Part shown: positions 13,878 to 21,723 of the stretch, piece by piece
How the letters are laid out: each line of letters starts with the position of its first letter
Position numbering within the stretch: the stretch's first letter is position 1
From: an uncultured Verrucomicrobiales bacterium
GTDB lineage: Bacteria; Verrucomicrobiota; Verrucomicrobiia; Verrucomicrobiales; Akkermansiaceae
Assembly (NCBI GenBank): GCA_937944055.1
Contig: CALDZJ010000091.1
Span: forward strand, 1 to 32,292
Direction of reading: 5' to 3'
Length of the DNA stretch: 32,292 nucleotides
Position numbers and translations under genes: made by a program
The notes under the pieces: model-generated
What the model was told of the DNA's origin: nothing
Databases searched by the model: none
Seen by the model: the letters and a program-made list of their open reading frames with translations, nothing else

Positions 13878-15277
13878 TCTACGGCTCTGGCGCAGCGTAG
13901 GATGCTTTTTTCTCCGAGGTGGGGGCCGAGGATTTGAAGGCCGATTGGGAGTCCATCGGCGGGTTCAAGTGGGACGGAGATGCCGCAATTTCCGACAAGG
14001 TTGGCGGAGATGGTGAAGATGTCTGCGAGGAAGTGCTTGAGCGGATCGTCAGTGGCGGAGGCCATCTTAGGGGCGGGTTCTGGGGCGACGGGTGTGAGGA
14101 TGGCATCGACCGTTTCGAAGGCTTTTTGGAAGTCTTGGCGAATGAGGGTGCGGACTTTTTGAGCGCGGAGGTAGTAGGCGTCATAGTAGCCTGATGAGAG
14201 GACGTAGGTGCCTAGGATAATACGGCGTTTGACCTCGGAGCCGAAGCCCGCGCGACGGCTATCTTTATAGAGGGCGAGCATGTCTTCTGGGGCTTCGCTT
14301 CGATTTCCGTAGCGGACGCCATCGAAGCGGGAGAGGTTTGAAGAGGCTTCTGCTGGGGCGATGATGTAGTAGGTGGCGACTGCGTATTCAGTGTGAGGGA
14401 GGGAGATTTCTACGATTTCGGCTCCTTGGGATTCGAGTTTTTTGGCCGCGGATTCCACTCGCTCTCGGACTTGTGGTGAGATTCCATCCGTGAAGTATTC
14501 CTTGGGCAGTCCGAGTTTCATGCCCGTCACCCCTTCATCAAGTCCCTCGCAGTAATTAGGGACTGGGTGATTGAGTGAGGTGGAGTCACGCGGGTCATGG
14601 CCGGCGAGGGCATTGAGCAAGAGGGCAGAGTCTTCTACGGTCCGGGTGAGGGGGCCGATTTGGTCAAGTGAGGAGCCGAAGGCCACTAGTCCATAGCGTG
14701 AGACGCGTCCGTAAGAGGGCTTCAGCCCGACGACTCCGCAGTGGCTCGCTGGTTGGCGGATCGATCCTCCTGTATCAGAGCCGAGGCTGGCTGGAATGAG
14801 ATTTCCGGCGACTGCGGCGGCAGATCCGCCGGAGGATCCTCCTGGGATGTGTCCGGGGGCGGCTGGATTTTGGGTGGCTTGGAAGGCGGAGTTTTCCGTG
14901 GAGGACCCCATCGCAAATTCATCGAGGTTGAGTCGGCCGAAGGGGATGGCTCCCGCGTTTTTGAGCTGAGAGATTACGGTGGCATCGTAAGGCGCGGTGT
15001 AGGCGTCTTTGAGGAATTTTGAGCCACAGGTGCAGGGGTCGCCGAGGACGTTAATGTTATCTTTAATTCCGATGGGGAGACCGCCGAGGGGGAGAGAAAG
15101 GTCCGCCTTTTCGGCGGCGGCTAGGGCGCTTTCGGGATTATGAGTAAGGAAGGCTCCGATTTGCCCATCACGAGTGGTGACTTGGGCGATGACGTCTTCG
15201 ACAATATCACGGGCGGTGATTTTGCCGGAGGTGAGTTGACGACGGAGCGAGCTAAGAGAGGAGGCGGCGAGAGACAT
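13868..15277 (-). CDS. gatA: Asp-tRNA(Asn)/Glu-tRNA(Gln) amidotransferase subunit A
   Basis: Glutaminase subunit of GatCAB, which amidates misacylated Glu-tRNA-Gln or Asp-tRNA-Asn. 469 residues, normal length. The amidase signature is complete: PIGIKDNINV with Lys72, GGSSGGSAAAVAG with cis-Ser148, and LGSDTGGSIRQPA with nucleophile Ser172. The Ser148 to Ser172 spacing equals the known family spacing. The downstream GVVGLKPSYGRVSRYGLVAF is also standard. gatC lies 12 bases upstream on the same strand. gatB is not in the window, so the operon is only partial, as in many bacteria. ATG 15277 has no Shine-Dalgarno. Confidence 0.96.
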   Translation of the reverse strand: MSLAASSLSSLRRQLTSGKITARDIVEDVIAQVTTRDGQIGAFLTHNPESALAAAEKADLSLPLGGLPIGIKDNINVLGDPCTCGSKFLKDAYTAPYDATVISQLKNAGAIPFGRLNLDEFAMGSSTENSAFQATQNPAAPGHIPGGSSGGSAAAVAGNLIPASLGSDTGGSIRQPASHCGVVGLKPSYGRVSRYGLVAFGSSLDQIGPLTRTVEDSALLLNALAGHDPRDSTSLNHPVPNYCEGLDEGVTGMKLGLPKEYFTDGISPQVRERVESAAKKLESQGAEIVEISLPHTEYAVATYYIIAPAEASSNLSRFDGVRYGNRSEAPEDMLALYKDSRRAGFGSEVKRRIILGTYVLSSGYYDAYYLRAQKVRTLIRQDFQKAFETVDAILTPVAPEPAPKMASATDDPLKHFLADIFTISANLVGNCGISVPLEPADGLPIGLQILGPHLGEKSILRCARAVEAG

Positions 15278-15289
15278 GAGAGAGGTGGA

Positions 15290-15586
15290 TTAAGCGTCGA
15301 CGACTTTCGGAACACGGAGCATGCCATTGCTTTGATCTGGCGTGTTTTGGAGGAAGAGCTCGGCGGGGAGACTCTGATGAGGGACATCTTGGCGGGCGCG
15401 ATTGCCGCCTGATAGATCACTCGCGTGGCTGGTGGGCTCGATGCCTTGGACATCGACTTCGGAGAGCTTCTCGATGTGATTCATGACTCCTTCGAGTTGC
15501 GACCCGAAGAGGGTGATTTCATCTTCGCTCAGACTAATCCGAGCGAGATTGGCAACATAGCGGACATCGATGGTGGGTTCGGCCAT
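15290..15586 (-). CDS. gatC: Asp-tRNA(Asn)/Glu-tRNA(Gln) amidotransferase subunit C
   Basis: Small subunit that wraps around and stabilises GatA and GatB. 98 residues. The family pattern is clear: IDVRYVANLARISLSEDEI at the N-terminus, then QLEGVMNHIEKLSEVDVQGI, the PTSHA segment, and a C-terminal stretch with DVPHQSLP and an RVPKVV end. It lies directly upstream of gatA with a 12-base gap, so the two are co-transcribed. The upstream spacer to the flavoprotein gene holds a 9-base tandem repeat. Confidence 0.93.
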   Translation of the reverse strand: MAEPTIDVRYVANLARISLSEDEITLFGSQLEGVMNHIEKLSEVDVQGIEPTSHASDLSGGNRARQDVPHQSLPAELFLQNTPDQSNGMLRVPKVVDA

Positions 15587-15623
15587 GTGCGGAGAATGTA
15601 CCGGAGAATGGCGAGAGGGAATC

Positions 15624-15650
15624 GCAAAGATGGCAAAGACCGCAAAGACC
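15624..15650 (+). repeat. 9-base tandem repeat upstream of gatC
   Basis: Three units of GCAAAGACC (the first ends in TG) follow each other in the 87-base gap between the flavoprotein stop and the gatC start. A second direct pair, CGGAGAATG, lies at about 15589-15610. The unit length matches the 9-base repeat in the DUF6607-like gene. Confidence 0.8.
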
Positions 15651-15673
15651 GCAGGGGGCAGAAAAAATCGCCT

Positions 15674-17068
15674 CTAAAGTTCATCGATTAATTCCTCTGC
15701 CACATAGGTCCAAATTTCTCCGAGGGTGGGATGGTAGGAGGGGATTTTCAGGAAGTCCGAAACTGTGAGTTTTTGGTGCAGGGCGACCATGATGGTGTGC
15801 GCGTAGTCAATGACGTGCGGCCCCATTCCGGAGGCTCCGAGGATTTTTCCAGATGAGCGATCCGCCGTGAGACGAACGAGGCCGTGTTTTTCTCCGACAA
15901 TTTCCCCTTTCCCTTGATCGTCGAAGCGGTAGGAGGCGGAGACGGGATCATATCCCGCTTGCCGGGCGTCCTCGTCACTGAGCCCAAGGTGGACTACTTC
16001 TGGATCGGTGAAAATCCCCACCATGTTCAGGCGGGAGTCCCAGGTCTGGGTCATCGTTTTTTCTTGGAGAAGAGCGGCGATGTTTTCACCGGCGGCTTCC
16101 CCCTGCATCACGGCGAGGTGAACGACTGCGAGGGGGCTAGAGCAGTCTCCCACTCCGAAGATATGAGGCTGGGAGCTTTGGCAAAATTCATTGATTTCGA
16201 GTCGTCTCATGCCCTCTTCAAAGCCCGCCTTGGGGAGGTCGATCCCGGCGATGTTTGGCTTGCGGCCCACGGCCATCACGAGCTGTTGGCATTTGATTTT
16301 TTCGCTCTCTCCCTCGCCTTTGCCGACGCTGAGCGTGAAGCCGCTGTCATCGTGCTGGACTTCGCTGAGAGGTTTTTCGAAGACAATCTTGATTCCAAGT
16401 TCCTCGCATCGTTTTTCCATGCCCTCAGAGATGGAGTCTTCCATGTCTGAGAGGAGCGGGCGACTGCGGGAGATGATGGTGACTTTAGATCCTAGGCCCT
16501 GGAATAAAAATGCCGATTCCATGCCGACGGCGCCGGTTCCTACGACGACAACGGATTCCGGTACGCTGGGCAGATCGACAATGTCATCACTGGTCCAGAA
16601 TGGCGAAGCGGCTAAGCCGGGAATGGGAGGAATCACTTCCTCAGAACCGGTGGCAACCACGAAGTACGGGGCGGAGAGTTGTCCGTGCCCCTCGACCTCG
16701 ATTTGCTGCTTGGAGGTGAAGCGGGCCCGCCCCCTGATGAGGTCAAAGTCCCCACTGTTCAGGCCTTTGACGCGCCACATTTGGAAATCCTCGATGAGGT
16801 GAGATTTGCGCTCGCGTAGCGCGTCGATGTCGAGAGAGGGCTCGCCAACTTGAATGCCAAATTCCGCAGATTCACGAATCGCTCGCATGCGATTAGAACT
16901 TTCTAAAAGAGCCTTCGTGGGCATGCAGCCGCGCAGGATGCAGAGTCCTCCTAGTTCTTTCGCGCCATCCACGACTGCCACCTTTAGGCCCCGGGCGCTT
17001 GCTTTCTTCGCCGCTGCATATCCGCCACTTCCTCCTCCGATGACAATGAGGTCATAATGATCTAACAT
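15674..17068 (-). CDS. Dihydrolipoamide dehydrogenase-like flavoprotein disulfide reductase
   Basis: Class I pyridine nucleotide-disulfide oxidoreductase, 464 residues, using FAD and NAD(P)H. The N-terminal FAD site is IVIGGGSGGYAAAKKA (residues about 8-23). The redox disulfide is GGLCILRGCMPTK (Cys43, Cys48). The NAD(P) site is VVVVGTGAVGMESA and the second FAD motif is IFGVGDCSS. The C-terminal dimer-interface acid-base motif is SYHPTLGE, with His446 and Glu451. Ser stands where dihydrolipoamide dehydrogenases usually have a second His (HxHPT). No pyruvate- or 2-oxoglutarate-dehydrogenase genes are nearby, so it may not be the E3 subunit of a main complex; other disulfide substrates are possible. 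It is upstream of gatC on the same strand and divergent from the MscK-like gene. Confidence 0.85.
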   Translation of the reverse strand: MLDHYDLIVIGGGSGGYAAAKKASARGLKVAVVDGAKELGGLCILRGCMPTKALLESSNRMRAIRESAEFGIQVGEPSLDIDALRERKSHLIEDFQMWRVKGLNSGDFDLIRGRARFTSKQQIEVEGHGQLSAPYFVVATGSEEVIPPIPGLAASPFWTSDDIVDLPSVPESVVVVGTGAVGMESAFLFQGLGSKVTIISRSRPLLSDMEDSISEGMEKRCEELGIKIVFEKPLSEVQHDDSGFTLSVGKGEGESEKIKCQQLVMAVGRKPNIAGIDLPKAGFEEGMRRLEINEFCQSSQPHIFGVGDCSSPLAVVHLAVMQGEAAGENIAALLQEKTMTQTWDSRLNMVGIFTDPEVVHLGLSDEDARQAGYDPVSASYRFDDQGKGEIVGEKHGLVRLTADRSSGKILGASGMGPHVIDYAHTIMVALHQKLTVSDFLKIPSYHPTLGEIWTYVAEELIDEL

Positions 17069-17145
17069 TTCGTGAGAGTATGGCTTAGAGGAGGGAGTGC
17101 AAGATCTAGTTGGGCTTTGAAATTTTGAATAAGCGCCCTATTCTT

Positions 17146-20100
17146 ATGCAGTCTGTGAAAAATATCGTTCTTCTATTCCTTCTGCTGCACCTCCCCGTGC
17201 TGGCGGAGCCCCTCAATGAAAAGCAAATCAATGAGCGTATTGAGGCAAATCAGGCGGCTGATTTGAGTGAAGAAGCCTTGCGGCTTTGGCAGGATGCCTT
17301 GCTTGCGCTGGAGGCGGCGAAGCAGGCGAGAAAGGCGGAGCAAAAGGTCCGTTCTGAACTGGAGAATCTTGCAGAGGATCCTCGCTACGTCTCTCCAGAA
17401 TTGCCGAGTGATGATGCGAACCTCGGGGAAGTTGAGGAAGCGCTCAGGAAGATTGAGGCCGAAATCGAGAGCGCCGAGTTAGCGAATAAGGAGCTCAAGA
17501 ATGAGAGTGCTGAGGCGCCCGCGCGAGCTGCCAAGCTGGCGGCAAATCTTGATCGTAATCAGCAGGACTTAAGTGATCTGAAAGTGCCGGTTTTTGAATC
17601 AGGTGAATTAGAGGCCGCACGCTATCAAGTCGCGCTGCAAACTCAGCGGAAGCTTGAGTCAGTGGTGGCGCAGATTTTAGCCGAGCAGAGCCTACTCGCT
17701 CAGCAGGAGGAGCGCTACACCGAGCAGATCCGGCTACGCCTTGATTCCCTTAATGAGATGCGAGAGTTTAAAGAAAAGCTCTCCCAGAAATTAGGCGTTT
17801 TAAAAAAGCAAGAGGCTGATGAGACGCGCAAAAACTTAGCGAAATCAGCCAAGGATTTTTCGGAGGTTCCGGCCCTTTCTCGGATCGTCGAGGAGGTGCA
17901 CATGTTGAATGAAAGGCGGACGGGGGAGGGTGGCCTGCAAGAGAGTTTAACGGAGGCGAGTGACTACCGTGAATCGGTGCAAAGCATGCGCAGGCGCATT
18001 AAGGAACAGTTTGAAAATGCTCGCCGCCGTATTGAGCTGTTCGAGAGCGCAAAGCTGGATCTCGATGATAAAACTGGCCTTCTGCTAAGGCGCGAGCGCG
18101 CCCGCTTGCCAAGCACTGATGCCATCGCGAGTGATCTTCGCGAAAATTTAGAACGAGCTGCCAAGGCTCAAATTTCCCTGCTGGATCTCTCGGACCGCAT
18201 CAGTTCTTTGAGCGTCTTAAGTGAGGAGCAGATTGCGCTACTTCTGCAAGAGCAGCCTCAGCTCCAGCGCTCCGCGATCGATGATCTCTTGGTGCAGCGG
18301 GCCGATCTCTTGCAGGGCCTGAAAAGCGATTACAGCCAGCTCAATATCGTTCTCACCGAAGGCACGCAATTCGCGGAGAACACGATTGCCGAGATTGATG
18401 AGTATTCCGGATACATTGATGAGCGCCTCCTCTGGATCAAGAGCACTAACCCACTCCACTTGACTGAGCCTTTAGAAGAGTGGGGACGTTTGGTGGATCT
18501 TTTTAGCCCCGCGACTTTCACAAAAATCGCGCGCTCCATTCAGGAGAATTACGTTTCGAAAATCGTCCCACTTACTGTGATCTTGCTGAGCTCGTGTCTC
18601 ATTCTATTACGCCGTCGCCGCCTGCGTGAGGTGATTGAGCAATCGAACCAGGAAGCGGCCCGTCGCAATTGCACTCGCCTTCTGCCAAGCGTGAAAACGA
18701 TCGTCGGAGCTGCCTTGCTTTCGCTTTGGCTACCTCTCCTTCTTTTGCTGCTCTCCTCCCTGATTGATGAGCCCACTTCGTGGCGCGTGAGCTTGCTTCA
18801 CCTCGCCTTGACTCTCTTCATTGTCAATACTCTGATTCGCTTTTCACAGCCTGAGGGTCTCTTTGTTTCGCATTTCAAAATGCACGCTGATCGGGCCGCT
18901 TTGATCTTCCGAACTCTCAAGTGGTTTTTGCCCTTCACGGCGCCGGTGGTCTTCCTTGTTTCAGCCCTCACTCATAGCGAAGTGAGTAGTGAGTCCGGCC
19001 GCTTTTCTTTCATACTCGCCATGATTCTGCTCTCGGTGATTGGTCATCGACTCTTCCACCCTAAGCGCTCCCTTCTTCAGAAGGAGGGCACGAGTTCTGG
19101 CTTTACCAAGGCCGCCTATTTCGTGCTGATGGCTATTCCGGTGGTCTTGGCTCTTGGGGCTGCTTTGGGATATTTCGCCTCGGTTCTCACTCTGCGTGCG
19201 CAGATCGGAGCGACGGCTGGGCTGCTGGTGTTAGCCTTCATCGTGATTCGCTTCTTCACTCGTTGGACTTTAGTTTCCCGACGCGGTCTCGCCATCGCGC
19301 AAGCCTTAAGGCGTCGAGAAGTGGCTCTTGCGGAGCGCGAGCGCCTAAGCGAGGGTTCCGAGGTTCAAGGAGATTTACCCAGTCTGGAAGAGGTGAAAGC
19401 TGAGGCCGTTGATGTGGTTGAAGTCGAGGAACAAACGACCCAGCTCTTACGCTTGGCCACGCTGGCTGCGGTGGGCTTTGGAGTGTGGGCGATCTGGTCT
19501 AGCACTCTTCCTGCGCTTTCGGTGCTCGATAAGATGACCCTCTGGGGGGGGCAATACACCACCCCAACGGAGTCCGTATCTTCACCTGGCCTGCCCTCTC
19601 TTACAGGGGCTTCTACAAGCGTGAAGAGCGCTGCGCAAAAGGTCATTCCAGCGGCTGATAATCGCGTTTCTTTACAAGATCTTCTTCTTTCGCTCGTCTT
19701 TTTTGTCATCACCTTTGTCGGCGCGCGCAATATTCCCAGCCTGCTCAGTCTGACCCTTTTTAATCGTATCAATCTCGGGCCGGGTGGGAACTTCGCCCTG
19801 ACCACAACGGTGCGCTACTTGATCGTCCTGATCGGAGTGGTCCTAGCGCTTCAGCAAATCGGCATCACCTGGGGAAAGGTCCAATGGTTGGCTGCTGCCA
19901 TCACCCTTGGAATCGGCTTTGGCTTGCAGGAGATTTTCGCCAATTTTGTCGCGGGAATTATTATGTTATTTGAGAGGCCAGTGCGTCTTGGGGACATCGT
20001 CACCGTGGGAGATATTTCGGGCAAGGTGACTCAGATTAAAATCCGGGCCACCACGATTCAGCAGTTTAATAATCGCGAGCTCCTCGTCCCGAATAAGGAA

Positions 20101-20472
20101 TTCATCACGAGCCAACTCGTGAACTGGACGCTGAAGGATTCCGTCCTGCGCTTTGAGATTCCGATTGGAGTGGCCTATGGTTCTGATACCACCAAGACCA
20201 CGGATGTCCTTAAATCGATCCTCAAAAAACACCCGCAAGTGCTGGATGATCCTAAGCCGGATGTCTTCTTCGTGAACTTTGGGAATAGCACTCTCGATTT
20301 TACCGTGCGGGGCTTCGTGGGTGCAGTGGAGCATCTCCTCTCGACCCAGAGTCAACTGCACTACGATATTGATCATGCCTTCCGTGAGGCTGGGATCGAG
20401 ATCGCCTTCCCGCAGCAAGACCTGCACATTCGCTCGCTCCCTGCCGGTCTGAAAATTTCCCAAGATTCATGA
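17146..20472 (+). CDS. MscK/MscM-like large mechanosensitive channel
   Basis: Inner-membrane MscS-superfamily channel that vents solutes on hypo-osmotic shock. About 1108 residues. A signal peptide (NIVLLFLLLHLPVLA) is followed by about 430 residues of periplasmic coiled coil (about 25-460), then some eleven transmembrane segments between about 470 and 942. The pore helix and following beta domain are typical: LGIGFGLQEIFANFVAGIIM (near 921-940), RPVRLGDIVTVGDISGKV and ATTIQQFNNRELLVPNKEF. A Glu-rich cytoplasmic loop (AEAVDVVEVEEQ) lies near 750. ATG 17146 starts the signal peptide; an earlier TTG at 17110 adds only 12 residues. The stop overlaps the corA start by four bases (ATGA), indicating translational coupling. 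Confidence 0.92.
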   Translation: MQSVKNIVLLFLLLHLPVLAEPLNEKQINERIEANQAADLSEEALRLWQDALLALEAAKQARKAEQKVRSELENLAEDPRYVSPELPSDDANLGEVEEALRKIEAEIESAELANKELKNESAEAPARAAKLAANLDRNQQDLSDLKVPVFESGELEAARYQVALQTQRKLESVVAQILAEQSLLAQQEERYTEQIRLRLDSLNEMREFKEKLSQKLGVLKKQEADETRKNLAKSAKDFSEVPALSRIVEEVHMLNERRTGEGGLQESLTEASDYRESVQSMRRRIKEQFENARRRIELFESAKLDLDDKTGLLLRRERARLPSTDAIASDLRENLERAAKAQISLLDLSDRISSLSVLSEEQIALLLQEQPQLQRSAIDDLLVQRADLLQGLKSDYSQLNIVLTEGTQFAENTIAEIDEYSGYIDERLLWIKSTNPLHLTEPLEEWGRLVDLFSPATFTKIARSIQENYVSKIVPLTVILLSSCLILLRRRRLREVIEQSNQEAARRNCTRLLPSVKTIVGAALLSLWLPLLLLLLSSLIDEPTSWRVSLLHLALTLFIVNTLIRFSQPEGLFVSHFKMHADRAALIFRTLKWFLPFTAPVVFLVSALTHSEVSSESGRFSFILAMILLSVIGHRLFHPKRSLLQKEGTSSGFTKAAYFVLMAIPVVLALGAALGYFASVLTLRAQIGATAGLLVLAFIVIRFFTRWTLVSRRGLAIAQALRRREVALAERERLSEGSEVQGDLPSLEEVKAEAVDVVEVEEQTTQLLRLATLAAVGFGVWAIWSSTLPALSVLDKMTLWGGQYTTPTESVSSPGLPSLTGASTSVKSAAQKVIPAADNRVSLQDLLLSLVFFVITFVGARNIPSLLSLTLFNRINLGPGGNFALTTTVRYLIVLIGVVLALQQIGITWGKVQWLAAAITLGIGFGLQEIFANFVAGIIMLFERPVRLGDIVTVGDISGKVTQIKIRATTIQQFNNRELLVPNKEFITSQLVNWTLKDSVLRFEIPIGVAYGSDTTKTTDVLKSILKKHPQVLDDPKPDVFFVNFGNSTLDFTVRGFVGAVEHLLSTQSQLHYDIDHAFREAGIEIAFPQQDLHIRSLPAGLKISQDS

Positions 20473-21587
20473 AGTCATCCACCCCCACAGGTTTACTAGA
20501 CAGCTTGCGTGAGCGCCGCCGTGTCCCCCGTCAGCGGAAACCTGGGGCTACGCCCGGCGCACTGATCTTTGAGGGTGCGCAAAAGGTCGATGACGTTTCG
20601 ATCGAGCAACTCAATTACGGAGCCGGGCATTTTGAAAGAAGGGGAATCGAGATCGAGCACCTACAGCTTCCCCGTAATGATCAAAGGGCTCCGGAGAGCG
20701 CAAGCCAGACTTGGCTGCATGTCACGGGGCTCCATGACAGCGAGAAAATCTCGAAAATTGGGGAAGTCTTTCGCATTCCAGACCTCCTCTTAGAGGATGT
20801 GTTGAACACGAACGCTCAGGGGAAAATCGAATTGCTGGATGATGCCATTTTTATCCAAATTAAAGTCCTCGAAAGAGACGGCACATCAGGAACCTTAAAG
20901 TTTCAACAGCTCTCGGTTTTTATCGGAGAGGGGATTTTACTTTCGTTTTGTGAAGGCCCAACTCAGGTTTTTCATCCCATTTTCCGTAGGCTCCAGAACG
21001 CGAAAGGCCGGCTTAGAAATCGAGGGGTCGATTACCTTCTCTGGGCTCTGCTCGATACGGTAGTGGATCACGCCATCGCTTCACTGCACCTGATTGAGCA
21101 AAACTTGATCGAGATTGATGAGCTGATTCAGGAAGATCATACTGCGGTGAGTGCCGCTGACTTATATGCACAGAAGCATGAGCTCATGTTACTCCAACAC
21201 CAGATCCGCCCAAACCGCGAAATCATTCACTCGATTCGGCAATCAGGATCCGAGCTCATCTCAGATGATCTTGCTCCCTTTCTTGATGACCTGCGCGATC
21301 ATGCCGTGCTCCTTTCTCATGAGTGCGATGCTCTGCGCGACTTCGCGGTGGGGGTGCGAGACTACCTCCTCGCCGAGTTAAACCAACGGATGAATAATGT
21401 CATGAAGGTGCTCACCTGCATCTCCACCATCTTCCTCCCCCTGACATTTTTAGCCGGAGTCTATGGGATGAACTTCCAGCACATGCCGGAGCTGAAGTCA
21501 CGATGGGCCTATCCTTTTCTATGGTTGGTTTTTTTATCAGTCGGGGGCTTTTTACTTCTCCTCTTTCGGCGGAAAAAGTGGCTGTAG
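20469..21587 (+). CDS. corA: CorA family Mg2+ transporter
   Basis: Pentameric inner-membrane channel for Mg2+ (also Co2+ or Ni2+). 372 residues. A long cytoplasmic N-terminal domain with helical stalk is followed by two C-terminal transmembrane helices. The signature YGMNF (GMN at 333-335) at the end of the first helix (FLPLTFLAGV) is intact, followed by the periplasmic loop QHMPELKSRWAYP. The protein ends in a basic tail (FRRKKWL), as usual. The first 55 or so residues are extra, basic and probably disordered (SLRERRRVPRQRKPG). The start overlaps the stop of the MscK-like gene by four bases, so the two channels are made together. Confidence 0.93.
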   Translation: MKSSTPTGLLDSLRERRRVPRQRKPGATPGALIFEGAQKVDDVSIEQLNYGAGHFERRGIEIEHLQLPRNDQRAPESASQTWLHVTGLHDSEKISKIGEVFRIPDLLLEDVLNTNAQGKIELLDDAIFIQIKVLERDGTSGTLKFQQLSVFIGEGILLSFCEGPTQVFHPIFRRLQNAKGRLRNRGVDYLLWALLDTVVDHAIASLHLIEQNLIEIDELIQEDHTAVSAADLYAQKHELMLLQHQIRPNREIIHSIRQSGSELISDDLAPFLDDLRDHAVLLSHECDALRDFAVGVRDYLLAELNQRMNNVMKVLTCISTIFLPLTFLAGVYGMNFQHMPELKSRWAYPFLWLVFLSVGGFLLLLFRRKKWL

Positions 21588-21620
21588 AAATCGCGTATCA
21601 GGGGTCCACTGGCAAGGCAG

Positions 21621-21648
21621 TTGACACATGTTTGGCGCTTGCTAAAGT
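21621..21648 (+). promoter_or_regulatory. Predicted promoter of ppdK
   Basis: A perfect TTGACA -35 box (21621-21626) and a TAAAGT -10-like box (21643-21648) are separated by 16 bases, about 70 bases before the ppdK start. It is the clearest consensus -35 box in the window. Confidence 0.5.
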
Positions 21649-21723
21649 TCGCGCCTTTCCGGTCAGGCACTCATAAGATTGCTTCGGGAAATTTTGATCA
21701 AAATTCATTCACAGAATACGACC

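Noticed and set aside
15884-16450. 188-codon open frame on the plus strand across the flavoprotein gene
   Set aside because: The minus-strand frame carries intact FAD, NAD(P) and disulfide motifs, so this one is a shadow.
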